From Mesorhizobium loti (lineage in GTDB: Bacteria > Pseudomonadota > Alphaproteobacteria > Rhizobiales > Rhizobiaceae), in assembly GCA_002356515.1 (NCBI GenBank), contig AP017606.1, forward strand, positions 1-64,000: 64,000 nucleotides of DNA, read 5' to 3'. The notes under the pieces are model-generated. The model saw nothing but the letters and a program-made list of their open reading frames with translations, had not been told where the DNA came from and did not search any database. Positions 1 through 9,010 of this stretch are shown piece after piece. The first letter of the stretch is position 1. Each line of letters opens with the position of its first letter. Both the position numbers and the translations under genes were made by a program.

Positions 1-1
1 G

Positions 2-895
2 TTCGGCGCGTGGGACCGCAATCTCATGACGGAATGGCATGCCCGCTATGGTGGGCGCGGCGTCATGATCTACTGGCACGTCGAGAAACGCGCGACCTGT
101 GTCTATTCCCAGCTCAAGCGGTGCTCGTCTTCGGAAGTCGCTTCCATGATCGAAGGCGTTCTCCGCCATTGTACCGATATGGAAATCCAGCGCCAGTATG
201 TCGACAGCCATGGTCAGAGCGCCGTCGGCTTCGCGTTTTGCCGCCTTCTCGGGTTCGAGCTCGCGCCGCGCCTGAAAGCAATTGCCCGCCAGAAGCTGGC
301 GGTCCCAGAAGCGACGATACGTGCGCGATTGCCGAACCTCCTGCCGATTCTTTCCGGAGCGATCAGTTGGGATGAGATCGAGCAGCAGTATGACGAGATG
401 GTCAAATACACCGCCGCGATGCAGACGAGAACGGCGGACCCGGAGGCGATCCTGCCCCGCTTTGCCCGTGCCGAAGTAATGCACCCGACCTACAAGGCGC
501 TGAGCGAGCTCGGCCGAGCGGTCAAGACCATATTCCTGTGCCGCTATCTTCGGCAGGAGACGTTCCGCCGGGAAATCCACGAGGGGCTGAATGTCGTTGA
601 GAACTGGAACAGTGCCAACGGTTTCGTGTTCTTCGGCAAGGGTGGCGAGATTGCCACCAACCGGCTCGACGAGCAGGAGATCTCCGCCCTCGCGCTGCAT
701 TTGCTGCAGGCGTCGCTTGTCTATGTGAACACCCGTATGCTTCAGACCGTTCTGGTGGAGCCGAAATGGGCGGGCCGGATGACGCCGGAAGATTATCGCG
801 GCCTCACGCCGCTGATCTACAGTCACGTCAATCCTTACGGTCGATTTGACCTCGACCTGAATAGTCGGATTGATTTTGGCCGGCTAGCGGCATGA
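2..895 (+). CDS. tnpA: Tn3-family transposase, C-terminal part (cut by window edge)
   Basis: The reading frame is already open at base 2, so the 5' part lies outside the window. The visible 297 residues match the C-terminal catalytic (DDE) half of Tn3-family transposases: a segment reading [20 protein letters not shown] near the start, and the late [19 protein letters not shown] stretch that carries the family's last acidic catalytic residue. Such transposases act on the 38-bp-type terminal inverted repeats of the transposon and form cointegrates. The next gene downstream is a co-oriented serine resolvase, as in Tn3 elements. A terminal inverted repeat could not be confirmed inside the window. 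The family call is firm; the exact subgroup is not. Confidence 0.9.
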   Translation, partial: FGAWDRNLMTEWHARYGGRGVMIYWHVEKRATCVYSQLKRCSSSEVASMIEGVLRHCTDMEIQRQYVDSHGQSAVGFAFCRLLGFELAPRLKAIARQKLAVPEATIRARLPNLLPILSGAISWDEIEQQYDEMVKYTAAMQTRTADPEAILPRFARAEVMHPTYKALSELGRAVKTIFLCRYLRQETFRREIHEGLNVVENWNSANGFVFFGKGGEIATNRLDEQEISALALHLLQASLVYVNTRMLQTVLVEPKWAGRMTPEDYRGLTPLIYSHVNPYGRFDLDLNSRIDFGRLAA

Positions 896-907
896 CCGAG
901 GCAATCC

Positions 908-1031
908 CACCCATCACATTTGGGTGCACCTCAGCGTGACGATCGAAAGTGACGTATGCTGCATGTCACAAAAGGGTGGATTCGTCAGCAATGTGACGAT
1001 ACAAGGAAGAAGCCACCCTAATGTGACGGAT
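908..1031. other. putative res (resolution) site of the Tn3-type element
   Basis: The 144 bases between transposase and resolvase hold three imperfect copies of a motif of the form CACCCWWWTGTGAY: minus strand about 910-926, minus strand about 963-979, and plus strand about 1014-1030. A further GTGACG occurs in between. Repeated, partly inverted sub-sites just upstream of a serine resolvase gene are the normal arrangement of a res site, where resolvase dimers bind. The assignment rests on position and repeat structure. Confidence 0.55.
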
Positions 1032-1039
1032 TCGCCCGT

Positions 1040-1909
1040 ATGACCCGCGTCGGATATGCCCGCGTCAGCACAACGGACCAGGATCTCGATATCCAAGTCG
1101 CCAGGTTGAAGGCCGCTGGCTGTGAGATCGTTCGTTCGGAAACGGGATCGGGCGCATCACGAACCGGGCGCACTGAGCTTGAGACGATCATGCAGTTCTT
1201 GCGCGACGGCGACGAGCTTGTCGTCTTGCGTCTCGATCGGCTCGGCCGCTCCACACGCGATGTTCTGAACCTGGTGCATGAACTCGAAGAAAGAGGAGCC
1301 TCGCTGCGGGTGCTTGAGCCCGAGGTCACAACGGCCGGAAGCATGGGAAGGATGGTGATCACCATCCTCGGCATGGTCGCCGACATGGAACTGAAGTTCA
1401 TCAAGGATCGCCAGCGCGCCGGGATCGCAGCGGCACGAGCCGACGGCGTCTACAAAGGCCGAAAGAAAAACGTCGATGATGACGAGATTCGACGCCGTGT
1501 TGCCGCCGGCGCCAGCAAGGCCAGCGTCGCGCGTGATCTGAAGGTCTCAAGAATGACCGTTTACCGGGCCCTCGACATTGTTCCGCAAAGGACAGCCTCA
1601 CTCCCCGAAAAGCCGCCTGCCGCCAGTATCTCCTTGCACCTGATCATCGAGAACTTCAACAAACACGGTCGCGGCAGGAAGCCCGCTCGCGAACGGATCG
1701 AGGAAATGCTGGAGCGCGAATACGCCATGGTGAAAACCGGCAATTGCGACTACAGGCTGACGGTTGTCTACGACCGCGATCCGGAAGGTTCTGATCTCGA
1801 TAGTGAAATCCAGCATCTTTATTCCGAAATGTTCAATATCGCCGAGAGCCACCGTTGCTCAATCGAGGCTGACATCCATGAGATCGGCGGAGAGGGGCGA
1901 AGCTGGTAG
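1040..1909 (+). CDS. tnpR: serine resolvase/recombinase with extended C-terminus
   Basis: A 289-residue serine recombinase. The N-terminal catalytic domain (about 1-140) begins GYARVSTTDQDLDIQ, whose Ser is the nucleophile, and has the RLDRLGRSTRD motif with the active-site arginines. A Hin-type helix-turn-helix follows at about 150-180 (AAGASKASVARDLKVSRMTVYRAL). Classical Tn3 resolvases stop there at about 185 residues; this one carries about 100 more residues, containing an ERIEEMLEREYAMV helix, for which I recognise no domain. It would resolve cointegrates at the upstream res-like repeats. The last codons lie next to a truncated ISL3 transposase on the other strand, so the natural C-terminus could have been altered by that junction. 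Confidence 0.88.
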   Translation: MTRVGYARVSTTDQDLDIQVARLKAAGCEIVRSETGSGASRTGRTELETIMQFLRDGDELVVLRLDRLGRSTRDVLNLVHELEERGASLRVLEPEVTTAGSMGRMVITILGMVADMELKFIKDRQRAGIAAARADGVYKGRKKNVDDDEIRRRVAAGASKASVARDLKVSRMTVYRALDIVPQRTASLPEKPPAASISLHLIIENFNKHGRGRKPARERIEEMLEREYAMVKTGNCDYRLTVVYDRDPEGSDLDSEIQHLYSEMFNIAESHRCSIEADIHEIGGEGRSW

Positions 1910-1914
1910 GGACG

Positions 1915-3092
1915 TTCGTTTTTTGTTCTTCACTTGGCCAAAATCGCAGCTTCGGGCCGACAGGGCCAAGTAGGCGCTCCAGGTTAGAAAAGCTGCCGGT
2001 ATATCCACGCTCCTTGACGTCATGAAACAGATGCCGGCCGCAGCGATTCCCGTCTTTCCAGCACTGGGCCAAGAATTTCTCGAAGTACCAGGGCGCTCTC
2101 GGATTCAATGCCGCTCGACGCCTGTCCGGCGGCGTCTCGAATTTGAGCCACTTTGCCACGGTCCGCCGCTTGTAGCCGGTCCGTCGCTCGATCTCGCAAT
2201 AAGATAGCCCTTCACTGTGCAATGAGTGGATCGTTGCGAACACCTCATCTCGGGATTGCCTGTGTGCCAGGCGCGCGCGACGCCGATGGAGCGCGGCATC
2301 GACGTTGTCTTCCTCGGACAGAATAGACCTTCCGGTCGATCGTCCGGATAGGCTCATCTGCTCTTCGACCGCCAGACGAAGATTTTGAACAAGGTGAAAC
2401 CGGTCAGCGATTTGTATTGCCTGCGGAGCCCCTTCCCGAACCGCCTGTGCATAAAGGCCGCAACGGTCGCGGCTTACCACCTCGACGGAAGGGTTCCTTC
2501 TCAGCCAGTGCGCGGCACTCTCGACGCTCCGGTCTTCCAGGATGTCAACGACAGAACGTCGCTCGAGATCGACGACAATGGTGCCGTAGCGCCATGTCTT
2601 CCGCCAGCTCCAATCATCAAGTCCAATGATCCTGGCTGGCGGAGCGGCGCCTGCAGCGTTGTGTTTGAGGTGGCGCAAAATCGTGTCGTCGCTGACCGGC
2701 ATTCCGAGACGCCGCATCAGACGCTCGGCAGGCCTTCCTCCAGTGGCATGGCCCAAGTGGCTGGCAATCTGCGCCGTCCGCGCTGTCCGACGGGCATGAG
2801 GAGCTGCAACAGAAACCTCATCGGAAAAGGTGCTGCGGCTACAGTCCTGAAATGTGCATCGCCAACGGCCGATGCGGAGTTCGACGGTTACTGTTTCCCC
2901 GTGCGCCGGGTAGTCCTGAAGGCGTCTAAGGCGCCAACCGTGGCGCCGGCGTGATCGTATCCCACAACCCGGACAGATCCCTTTTTCCGGTATCGAGGCA
3001 TATACCTTCCAACCGTCCTTGCCCATTCGCACAACGCGCAAGACCTTCACGCCGCTGCCCGGAGCCCAGTGCTTTTTCGAATGCATGATCAT
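1915..3092 (-). pseudogene. ISL3-family transposase, C-terminally truncated
   Basis: The product begins with the zinc-ribbon region typical of ISL3 transposases (PEKGICPGCGIRSRRRHGW) and has the catalytic segments GLDDWSWRKTWRYGTIVVDL and VSRDRCGLYAQAVREGAPQA followed by QIADRFHLVQNL. Intact relatives continue well past 500 residues with a final DDE glutamate region. Here the frame stays open only to base 1833, and its last stretch, after about LERLLGPVGPK, is unrelated and runs into the 3' end of the resolvase gene on the opposite strand. I read this as an element whose transposase lost its C-terminal part at a junction near 1915-1975. No terminal repeats were identified, so the element is probably immobile. 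Confidence 0.75.
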
Positions 3093-3502
3093 CCTTCATG
3101 AGTTTTGATCTCACAGGATAATCCCACCACACAAAGTGAGGCAGAACCTTAAGTGATTGGATTTGCGTAGAATATAGCCGCCCTTGTTGGTCAACCCGCT
3201 CACGGTCGACAACGGATTGGTCAACCCAAGACGACAAGATTGGTAAACCGGAGCAGCCCTATCGACCAAGGTTCAACTCTGCGCTTTCACTGTCAATATC
3301 GAGCGACAATCGGGACCAGTGTGCGACGCCGCCTGGCATCAGACACGTCGGCCACGCCGCGACTCGACACGGTTTGACCAGCGCGCCAATAACGCACACG
3401 ATCTTCTAAGCCCGGCATAATTCCGGACAGAAACAGATAATTCTGGACGGCACACTGACTATGCCAGTCGTCATTCGGCGTAGAAATGCCGTAGGCCACC
3501 CG
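3093..3502. other. intergenic region without recognised gene
   Basis: This stretch between the ISL3 relic and the GntR gene has only short overlapping open frames on both strands without plausible ribosome binding sites. It presumably includes the outer end of the ISL3 element, but I could not find its inverted repeat. Confidence 0.4.
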
Positions 3503-4192
3503 CTATGTGGATGGCCTGAATGCGTCCGCACTGGCGATTGCGTTGCCGGCTTCCTCCAAGTCCGCGACCAGGCTCTTGATGGCGGAGTCTTTGTCACCCT
3601 CCCGAACCGCATCAATTATCTCAGCATGGTGCCGATGCCCTGAGAAAGATATTGGTGTGGTCTTTAGCAGGCTGAGCAGCGGACCGTAGCGCATCCACAA
3701 AAGTTCAATGAGGTTTACGAGCTCCGGGTTGCCGCAACGCTCGTAAAGGGCAAAATGGAATCGGTGATTGAGCTGAAGATAGGTCCTTGTCCCCAGAGCG
3801 CCGCGGGCTGCTTCCACATCCATTCTGGCGTTGATTTGCGCCAAAATGTCCGCGAGGTTCGGAAGTCTCTGTGCGACTGTCATCCCAACGGCCTTGCCCT
3901 CAAGATCCGTGCGCAACGTCAAAAGGTTCCGAAGTCGCTCGACACTGGCGTCCGGGATGAACATTGAACGGCGCGGCGCTGACTCGAGCGCGCGTGCCAT
4001 TACAAGGCGGTTGAGCGCTTCACGAACCGGCATGTGGCTCGTCCCAAAAGCGTTCGCAAGTTCCTCCAATTTTAGCTTCTGGCCCGGTGAAAACTCCGCC
4101 ATCATTATCGACCGCTTCAGCTCCTCGTAGACGTGCTCGAGGTCCGAATTGGTCTGGCGCGGCTTCAGCGATGGTAAAGTGGTGGCAGGCAT
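3503..4192 (-). CDS. GntR/FCD-family transcriptional regulator of the catabolic operon
   Basis: A 229-residue FadR-type GntR regulator. The winged HTH spans about 12-80 (EHVYEELKRSIMMAEFSPGQ, then ELANAFGTSHMPVREALNRL), and an all-helical FCD ligand-binding domain follows, with the metal/ligand-site pattern including NHRFHFALYERCG and GHRHHAEIIDAV. I chose the ATG at 4192 because GGAG lies six bases upstream; an in-frame ATG at 4213 lacks a ribosome binding site. The gene is divergent from hyuA, and two identical palindromes lie in the shared promoter region, so it is most likely a ligand-released repressor of both directions. A second FCD regulator at 20380-21105 has nearly the same recognition-helix sequence, GTSHMPIRESLNRL. 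Confidence 0.9.
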   Translation of the reverse strand: MPATTLPSLKPRQTNSDLEHVYEELKRSIMMAEFSPGQKLKLEELANAFGTSHMPVREALNRLVMARALESAPRRSMFIPDASVERLRNLLTLRTDLEGKAVGMTVAQRLPNLADILAQINARMDVEAARGALGTRTYLQLNHRFHFALYERCGNPELVNLIELLWMRYGPLLSLLKTTPISFSGHRHHAEIIDAVREGDKDSAIKSLVADLEEAGNAIASADAFRPST

Positions 4193-4243
4193 TGTGACTC
4201 CAGGAGAAGACAAGGCCAGTCACACATATCGCGAACGCATTGC

Positions 4244-4258
4244 TTGATCAACGATCAA
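4244..4258. promoter_or_regulatory. operator copy 1 (GntR/FCD palindrome)
   Basis: TTGATCAACGATCAA is a perfect inverted repeat, TTGATC-AAC-GATCAA. It lies 52 bases upstream of the GntR start codon. An identical copy occurs at 4333-4347, with 89 bases between centres. Repressor binding is inferred from symmetry, duplication and position. Confidence 0.8.
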
Positions 4259-4301
4259 AGAGAGTTTTCTTGACGCTAGCGGACAATCGCGAAAATTGGG
4301 A

Positions 4302-4347
4302 TTGACAGGCGCCATATTTTGACGGCAAATCCTTGATCAACGATCAA
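4302..4347 (+). promoter_or_regulatory. hyuA promoter with operator copy 2
   Basis: A TTGACA (4302-4307) is followed after 17 bases by a weak -10 at about 4325-4330. The second palindrome TTGATCAACGATCAA occupies 4333-4347, over the predicted transcription start and just ahead of the hyuA ribosome binding site. A bound repressor there would block initiation. The -10 is poor, so the promoter call is weaker than the operator call. Confidence 0.6.
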
Positions 4348-4359
4348 AGGGGAACGTCA

Positions 4360-6369
4360 ATGTGGAAGGTTGGAGTTGATGTCGGAGGCACCTTTACCGA
4401 TCTGTTCGCGGTTAACACTTTTACGGGAGAGGAGCGAACCGGCAAGGTTCTGACAACGCCCGAAGAGCGGTCTAAGGGCGTGCTCAACGCGATCGCCAAT
4501 GCTGAGCTTAAGCCAAACGAGATTTCTCTACTCGTTCACGGAACCACGACTGCAACAAACGCACTTATCGAGCGTAGCTTCCCTGATGCCGCGATGATTA
4601 CGACCGAAGGTTTCCGGGACGTCCTGGAAATCGGCCGGATGCATCGCGAGCACCTTTATCGGCCGTATCAAACGAAGCCGGCTCCACTGATCAGAAGGCG
4701 CTATCGATACGCGATAGCCGAACGAACCAATGCAAAGGGCGAGGTCGAAGAGGACATCGACGCCGCACAGCTCAAGCCGATCATCGCCTCGATCTCTGAA
4801 GCAGGCATTGGTTCGGTAGCCGTCTGTCTCATCAATTCGTACGCCAATCCGGCAAATGAGCGGAAGGTTGCGAAGATCCTATCGGAGGCGCTCCCGAATA
4901 TTCGTGTGACGACTTCTGCTGACGTAAAGCCCGTCTTCCGGGAGCACACGCGTTTCACGCTAGCTTCAATCCGCGCAACCATTCTACCAGTAATGGCCGA
5001 TTACTTCGAGCGGCTACAGGCTCGCCTACTTGAGGGTGGGTTCTCCGGCAACCTCATGATCCTCAAGAGCAACGGCGGGATGATGGGTGTCGACCAAGCC
5101 CGGCTGCGCGTTGAGGAGCTTGTGGAATCCGGTCCTGCTGGTGGTGTCGGGTACGCCACCGAGATAGCGCGCACGGCTGGTTTCCCGAACATTATTCACA
5201 CCGACATGGGCGGAACCAGTTTCGACGCGTCCATCATCGAGGACGGCCAGGGCCTCATCACTCGGGAGTACGAGATCGAATTCGATATGCCCGTCGCGGT
5301 TCCAATGCTGGACATTCGATCGATTGGTGCCGGTGGCGGTTCTGTCGGATGGGTTGATAGTGGCGGTTCGCTCAGGGTCGGCCCCATGTCGGCAGGTTCT
5401 GTGCCAGGTCCAGCTTGCTATGGACGCGGAGGTACGAGACCTGCGATTACCGACGCCAACCTAGTCCTTGGCCGGATCAGTCCAGATCTCTCAGGAAAGT
5501 TCAAGCTGGACGTTCAAGCTGCCCGCGACGCGATTGAAACGATCGCAACCAAGCTCAATCTTACTATCGAGCAGTGTGCTGAGGGTATGATCCGGATCGC
5601 GACAGAAGCGATGGCGCAGGCCGTGAAGCTCGTGTTGGCGTCGCGTGGTCGCGATCCGCGTGACTATTGCTTTGCCAGCTTTGGTGGGGCTGGCCCCTTG
5701 CACGCTTGCGCAGTTGCGGAAGCGCTCGGCACGCCCACTGTCATTGTTCCACGGTATTCCGGCGTAGCATCCGCATACGGGGCTCTGCGTCTCGCGATCA
5801 AACACGACGAAGAGGTGTTTCACTACGCGCCGCTGACGGCAGAGGAACTCGATCGGGTTGGTGTGAAACTGCAGTCGCTTGGCGAAGCCGCCGTCGATGC
5901 GCTGGTCGCCCAGGGCGCGAAGGCCGAGGATTTAAGGGTCAGTTTCGTGATGCGGATGCGGTACGCGGGGCAGACATTCGAGGTCGACGTTGTTCAAGAT
6001 CGCGGCGCAATAGACGATCGCGATGTTCAACAGCTGGCCTCGGCATTTCACGAAGCGCACATGCGCGAATTCGGCGTGAGATCTGACGATTTTCCGGTAG
6101 AGATTGTGGCCTTGGCAGTAACTGCCGAAGCGCCTTCGCCCGCCGGCCCCCTGGAATCCGAGCAGAATTCGCAACTTGCTCCTTTACAGCAGAAAGGTCG
6201 CAAGGTGTGGTTTGGCGATTGGACCGAAGCTCTCGTCCATGATGTCGCAGGTGCTCAGTTCGTGAGCGGTCCCGCTCTCATTGAGGATCCGCATACCAGC
6301 ATTGTCATTCCTCCGGGTTGGGCCGCTCGGTTTGACTCAGCTCGAAACTGCATTCTGGAGAGGGCATGA
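4360..6369 (+). CDS. hyuA: hydantoinase/5-oxoprolinase-type subunit A (HyuA-like)
   Basis: A 669-residue HyuA-family protein. It opens with VGVDVGGTFTDLFAV, the phosphate-binding loop of the ASKHA-like fold, and contains LVHGTTTATNALIER, NIIHTDMGGTSFDAS and the late FASFGGAGPLHACAVAEAL typical of N-methylhydantoinase A / 5-oxoprolinase / acetone carboxylase beta-type subunits. The ATG at 4360 follows AAAGGGGAA; an in-frame TTG at 4333 lies inside the operator and is rejected. The partner subunit HyuB starts in a four-base overlap. The family couples ATP hydrolysis to opening of cyclic amides (hydantoins, 5-oxoproline) or to carboxylation of ketones. The substrate cannot be read from the sequence, but the operon context suggests a lactam- or imide-type compound leading to a beta-hydroxy acid. 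Confidence 0.9.
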   Translation: MWKVGVDVGGTFTDLFAVNTFTGEERTGKVLTTPEERSKGVLNAIANAELKPNEISLLVHGTTTATNALIERSFPDAAMITTEGFRDVLEIGRMHREHLYRPYQTKPAPLIRRRYRYAIAERTNAKGEVEEDIDAAQLKPIIASISEAGIGSVAVCLINSYANPANERKVAKILSEALPNIRVTTSADVKPVFREHTRFTLASIRATILPVMADYFERLQARLLEGGFSGNLMILKSNGGMMGVDQARLRVEELVESGPAGGVGYATEIARTAGFPNIIHTDMGGTSFDASIIEDGQGLITREYEIEFDMPVAVPMLDIRSIGAGGGSVGWVDSGGSLRVGPMSAGSVPGPACYGRGGTRPAITDANLVLGRISPDLSGKFKLDVQAARDAIETIATKLNLTIEQCAEGMIRIATEAMAQAVKLVLASRGRDPRDYCFASFGGAGPLHACAVAEALGTPTVIVPRYSGVASAYGALRLAIKHDEEVFHYAPLTAEELDRVGVKLQSLGEAAVDALVAQGAKAEDLRVSFVMRMRYAGQTFEVDVVQDRGAIDDRDVQQLASAFHEAHMREFGVRSDDFPVEIVALAVTAEAPSPAGPLESEQNSQLAPLQQKGRKVWFGDWTEALVHDVAGAQFVSGPALIEDPHTSIVIPPGWAARFDSARNCILERA

Positions 6370-8123
6370 TGGCTAATCCAATCGATCCTATCACGTTTGA
6401 AGTTCTGCGTAACACGTTTGAACACGTCTGCCGCCGGATGACGGTTATCCTCCAAAAGTCCTCCTTCTCGCCGATCCTGTCTGAGAACCTGGACTTCTCC
6501 AACGCTATCTACGATCCGACGTTGCGCTTGGTTGGACAGACGGCCAACTGCCCGGTGCACCTCGCCGCGATGCATTTCAGCGTCCAGGCGGTGGCCAGGA
6601 AGTTCGGCATCGAGACTTTGCGTCCTGGGGACGTGGTGATCCTCAACGACCCGTACGACGGCGGTACGCACATCAACGACGTGACGCTGACGATGCCTGT
6701 CTTCTACGAAAATGAGCTGATCGGCTTCGCGGTAAGTCGTGGCCACTGGATGGATCTTGGCGGAGGTGGCCCGGGCGGGCAGGGCTTTGGTACGCATGTC
6801 GCAGGCGAAGGTCTTCGACTGCCTCCTTTGAAATTGTATCGCGACTACAAAGTCGATCAGGATCTGCTCGAAATCCTCCTTCGGAACACGCGAACGCCTC
6901 ATTACGTCAAAGGCGACCTTCAGGCTCACATGGGCGCGCTACTTGCCGCTGAGGACGAGCTCCGCGCGACAGCTCGTAAGTACGGTCGGGCAACTCTTAT
7001 CCAAGGAATGGGTGACATGATCGGTTACACCGAGCGCATCGTCCGGGCGGAGATCGAAAAAATTCCGGACGGCGTGTACGAAGGAGCCGATTACGCCGAT
7101 TCCGATGGCATCACCGACCAGAAGGTTTGGGTTCGCGTCAAGCTCACGGTTTCAGGGTCCAACCTACATGTCGATTTCGCCGGCAGCGACCCACAGGTCG
7201 CGGGCGCGATCAACTCACCATTCGCGAACACAACTGCAGCGGTGTACACCGCTTTACAGTTCTTCCTCGCGCCCGATGCTCCGCCCAATGCTGGGATGTT
7301 CGCTCCGATTTCGTTGAGCCTGCCGGACGATTGTTGGCTGAATGCTCGTTGGCCTGCTCCGGTAGTCGGTTGCACGACCGTCACATCGGGCAAAGTGCAG
7401 AGCGCCATCTGGCAAGCTGTCGCCAAAGCAATCCCGAGTCTGGCGATCGCTCCAACCTGCGCAGACGCAAATTGGTTCGTCGCCGCTGTCCGTGGCCCAG
7501 GAAACCGTATCGATGTGTTCTCAGACATCCCTGCCGGCGGCTGGGGCGGCACGCCATACAACGACGGGCTAAACGTCACGCTGGATCCTCTGGGCAACTG
7601 CACAAATATGCCGGCGGAGGCAGCCGAGCTCCTCTACCCGGTGAGAGTCGAGGCATTCGACTTGCGCCAGGATTCTGGCGGTCCGGGAGAGAACCGCGGA
7701 GGGTTGGGCGCAAGGTTCAAGTTCCGGTTCCTGAACGGTGGCGAACTCTCGATCGAAACATCCCGTACCATTGAGGGTAGCCCGGGCGTCAACGGCGGCG
7801 GTATAAGCCCCGTCCAGCTTCTCGTTCAAGAATACCAAGACGGTCGCCGGGAGATTATCGGCGGACCTCGTCCCGACGGAACGTGGCGCAGCCCGCTTCT
7901 GTCCTCGCACAAATTTGGACCCGGTGAGGCCTTCGAGTTTCTGTCGACCGGAGGTGGTGGCTGGGGCGTGGCTCAATCCCGGGACCCAGAGAGAGTTCGG
8001 CAGGACGTGATCGACGGCTATGTCTCGCTCCAAGCTGCCCGTCGCGATTATGGGGTCGCGCTGGATCCCAACACGTTCGAACTCCTTCACGATCAAACCT
8101 CAAAGTTGAGAAACCTGGCATGA
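6366..8123 (+). CDS. hyuB: hydantoinase/5-oxoprolinase-type subunit B (HyuB-like)
   Basis: A 585-residue HyuB-family protein (hydantoinase B / 5-oxoprolinase second half). Family features include PIDPITFEVLRNTFEHVCRR at the N-terminus, DVVILNDPYDGGTHINDVTL with its conserved Asp/His cluster, GRAGHW-like SRGHWMDLGG, and the C-terminal GGPGENRGGLG and SGGGG-like glycine-rich segments. It overlaps hyuA as ATGA, so translation is probably coupled and the two subunits form one complex. An ATG three bases later is an equivalent start. The complex should act in the cytosol on the solute delivered by the ABC importer encoded downstream. Confidence 0.9.
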   Translation: MMANPIDPITFEVLRNTFEHVCRRMTVILQKSSFSPILSENLDFSNAIYDPTLRLVGQTANCPVHLAAMHFSVQAVARKFGIETLRPGDVVILNDPYDGGTHINDVTLTMPVFYENELIGFAVSRGHWMDLGGGGPGGQGFGTHVAGEGLRLPPLKLYRDYKVDQDLLEILLRNTRTPHYVKGDLQAHMGALLAAEDELRATARKYGRATLIQGMGDMIGYTERIVRAEIEKIPDGVYEGADYADSDGITDQKVWVRVKLTVSGSNLHVDFAGSDPQVAGAINSPFANTTAAVYTALQFFLAPDAPPNAGMFAPISLSLPDDCWLNARWPAPVVGCTTVTSGKVQSAIWQAVAKAIPSLAIAPTCADANWFVAAVRGPGNRIDVFSDIPAGGWGGTPYNDGLNVTLDPLGNCTNMPAEAAELLYPVRVEAFDLRQDSGGPGENRGGLGARFKFRFLNGGELSIETSRTIEGSPGVNGGGISPVQLLVQEYQDGRREIIGGPRPDGTWRSPLLSSHKFGPGEAFEFLSTGGGGWGVAQSRDPERVRQDVIDGYVSLQAARRDYGVALDPNTFELLHDQTSKLRNLA

Positions 8124-9010
8124 ACAACGAGATATTTATCACTTGCGCCGTAACCGGCGCTGGGCCGGGGCCGCGAAAGAACTCGAACGTTCCGGTCACT
8201 CCTGCGCAGATCGCCGAAGACGTGCTTGCCGTTGCTGAGGCTGGCGCCGCTATCGCCCACGTCCATGTTCGCGATCCGGAAACGACCGAGGGATCTCGCG
8301 ATGTGAAGCTGTACGCGGAAGTACTCGAGCGCGTTCGCGACAGAAACAACGATATCATCATGAACATGACCGCAGGTATGGGAGGCGATTTGGTCCTCGG
8401 CTCCAATGACCCGACCCAGCCGCAACCTGGCACCGATCTGGTCAACCAGAAGACGCGCCTCCTTCATGTCGAAGCGTTGCGGCCAGATATCTGCACGCTT
8501 GATTGCGGTTCCTACAATGTAGGCGAGGGAAACCTCGTCTACATCTCCACGCCGGAACAAATCCGCGAAGGTGCGCAGACCATTCGCGGGCTCGGCGTGA
8601 AGCCTGAACTTGAGGTCTTTGACCTTGGCCATCTAGACTTTGTGATGAAACTGATCGGGGAAGGCGCATTTGCCGGTCCGGCAATGATTCAGTTCTGCCT
8701 TGGGGTGAACTACGGAGCTCCTCCCACCACCACAGCGATGAAAGCGATGGCGGACGCGGTTCGAGGGTCGGACGTCGTCTGGTCGGCGTTCGGCGTCGGT
8801 CGGATGCAAATGCCGATGGTAGCGCAGGCAGTTCTTCTCGGCGGTAATGTACGGGTTGGTCTCGAAGACAATATCTGGCTCGACCGCGGCGTACCAGCGA
8901 CCAATGTTTCGCTGGTGAAGCGGGCGCGTGAGATCGTGGAGCGGATGGGCGTGCGGATTATGTCCTCATCCGCAACGCGTGATCGCCTCGGCCTAGGTGC
9001 AGCCGCATGA
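8120..9010 (+). CDS. beta-keto acid cleavage enzyme (BKACE, DUF849 family)
   Basis: A 296-residue BKACE protein, homologous to 3-keto-5-aminohexanoate cleavage enzyme (Kce) and dehydrocarnitine cleavage enzyme. The signature ITCAVTGAG opens the TIM barrel, AHVHVRDP (His47, His49) supplies zinc ligands and NVRVGLEDN (Glu249) the third conserved site. Characterised members condense a beta-keto acid with acetyl-CoA to give acetoacetate and a new CoA ester. It overlaps hyuB by four bases and the following dehydrogenase gene by four, and a thioesterase closes the operon. That trio is the same as in carnitine degradation (dehydrogenase, BKACE, thioesterase). The particular keto acid is unknown. Confidence 0.92.
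   Translation: MNNEIFITCAVTGAGPGPRKNSNVPVTPAQIAEDVLAVAEAGAAIAHVHVRDPETTEGSRDVKLYAEVLERVRDRNNDIIMNMTAGMGGDLVLGSNDPTQPQPGTDLVNQKTRLLHVEALRPDICTLDCGSYNVGEGNLVYISTPEQIREGAQTIRGLGVKPELEVFDLGHLDFVMKLIGEGAFAGPAMIQFCLGVNYGAPPTTTAMKAMADAVRGSDVVWSAFGVGRMQMPMVAQAVLLGGNVRVGLEDNIWLDRGVPATNVSLVKRAREIVERMGVRIMSSSATRDRLGLGAAA

Noticed and set aside
4333..4359. In-frame TTG start for hyuA nine codons upstream
   Set aside because: It lies inside the operator palindrome, has no ribosome binding site, and the ATG at 4360 has AAAGGGGAA in front and matches the family N-terminus.
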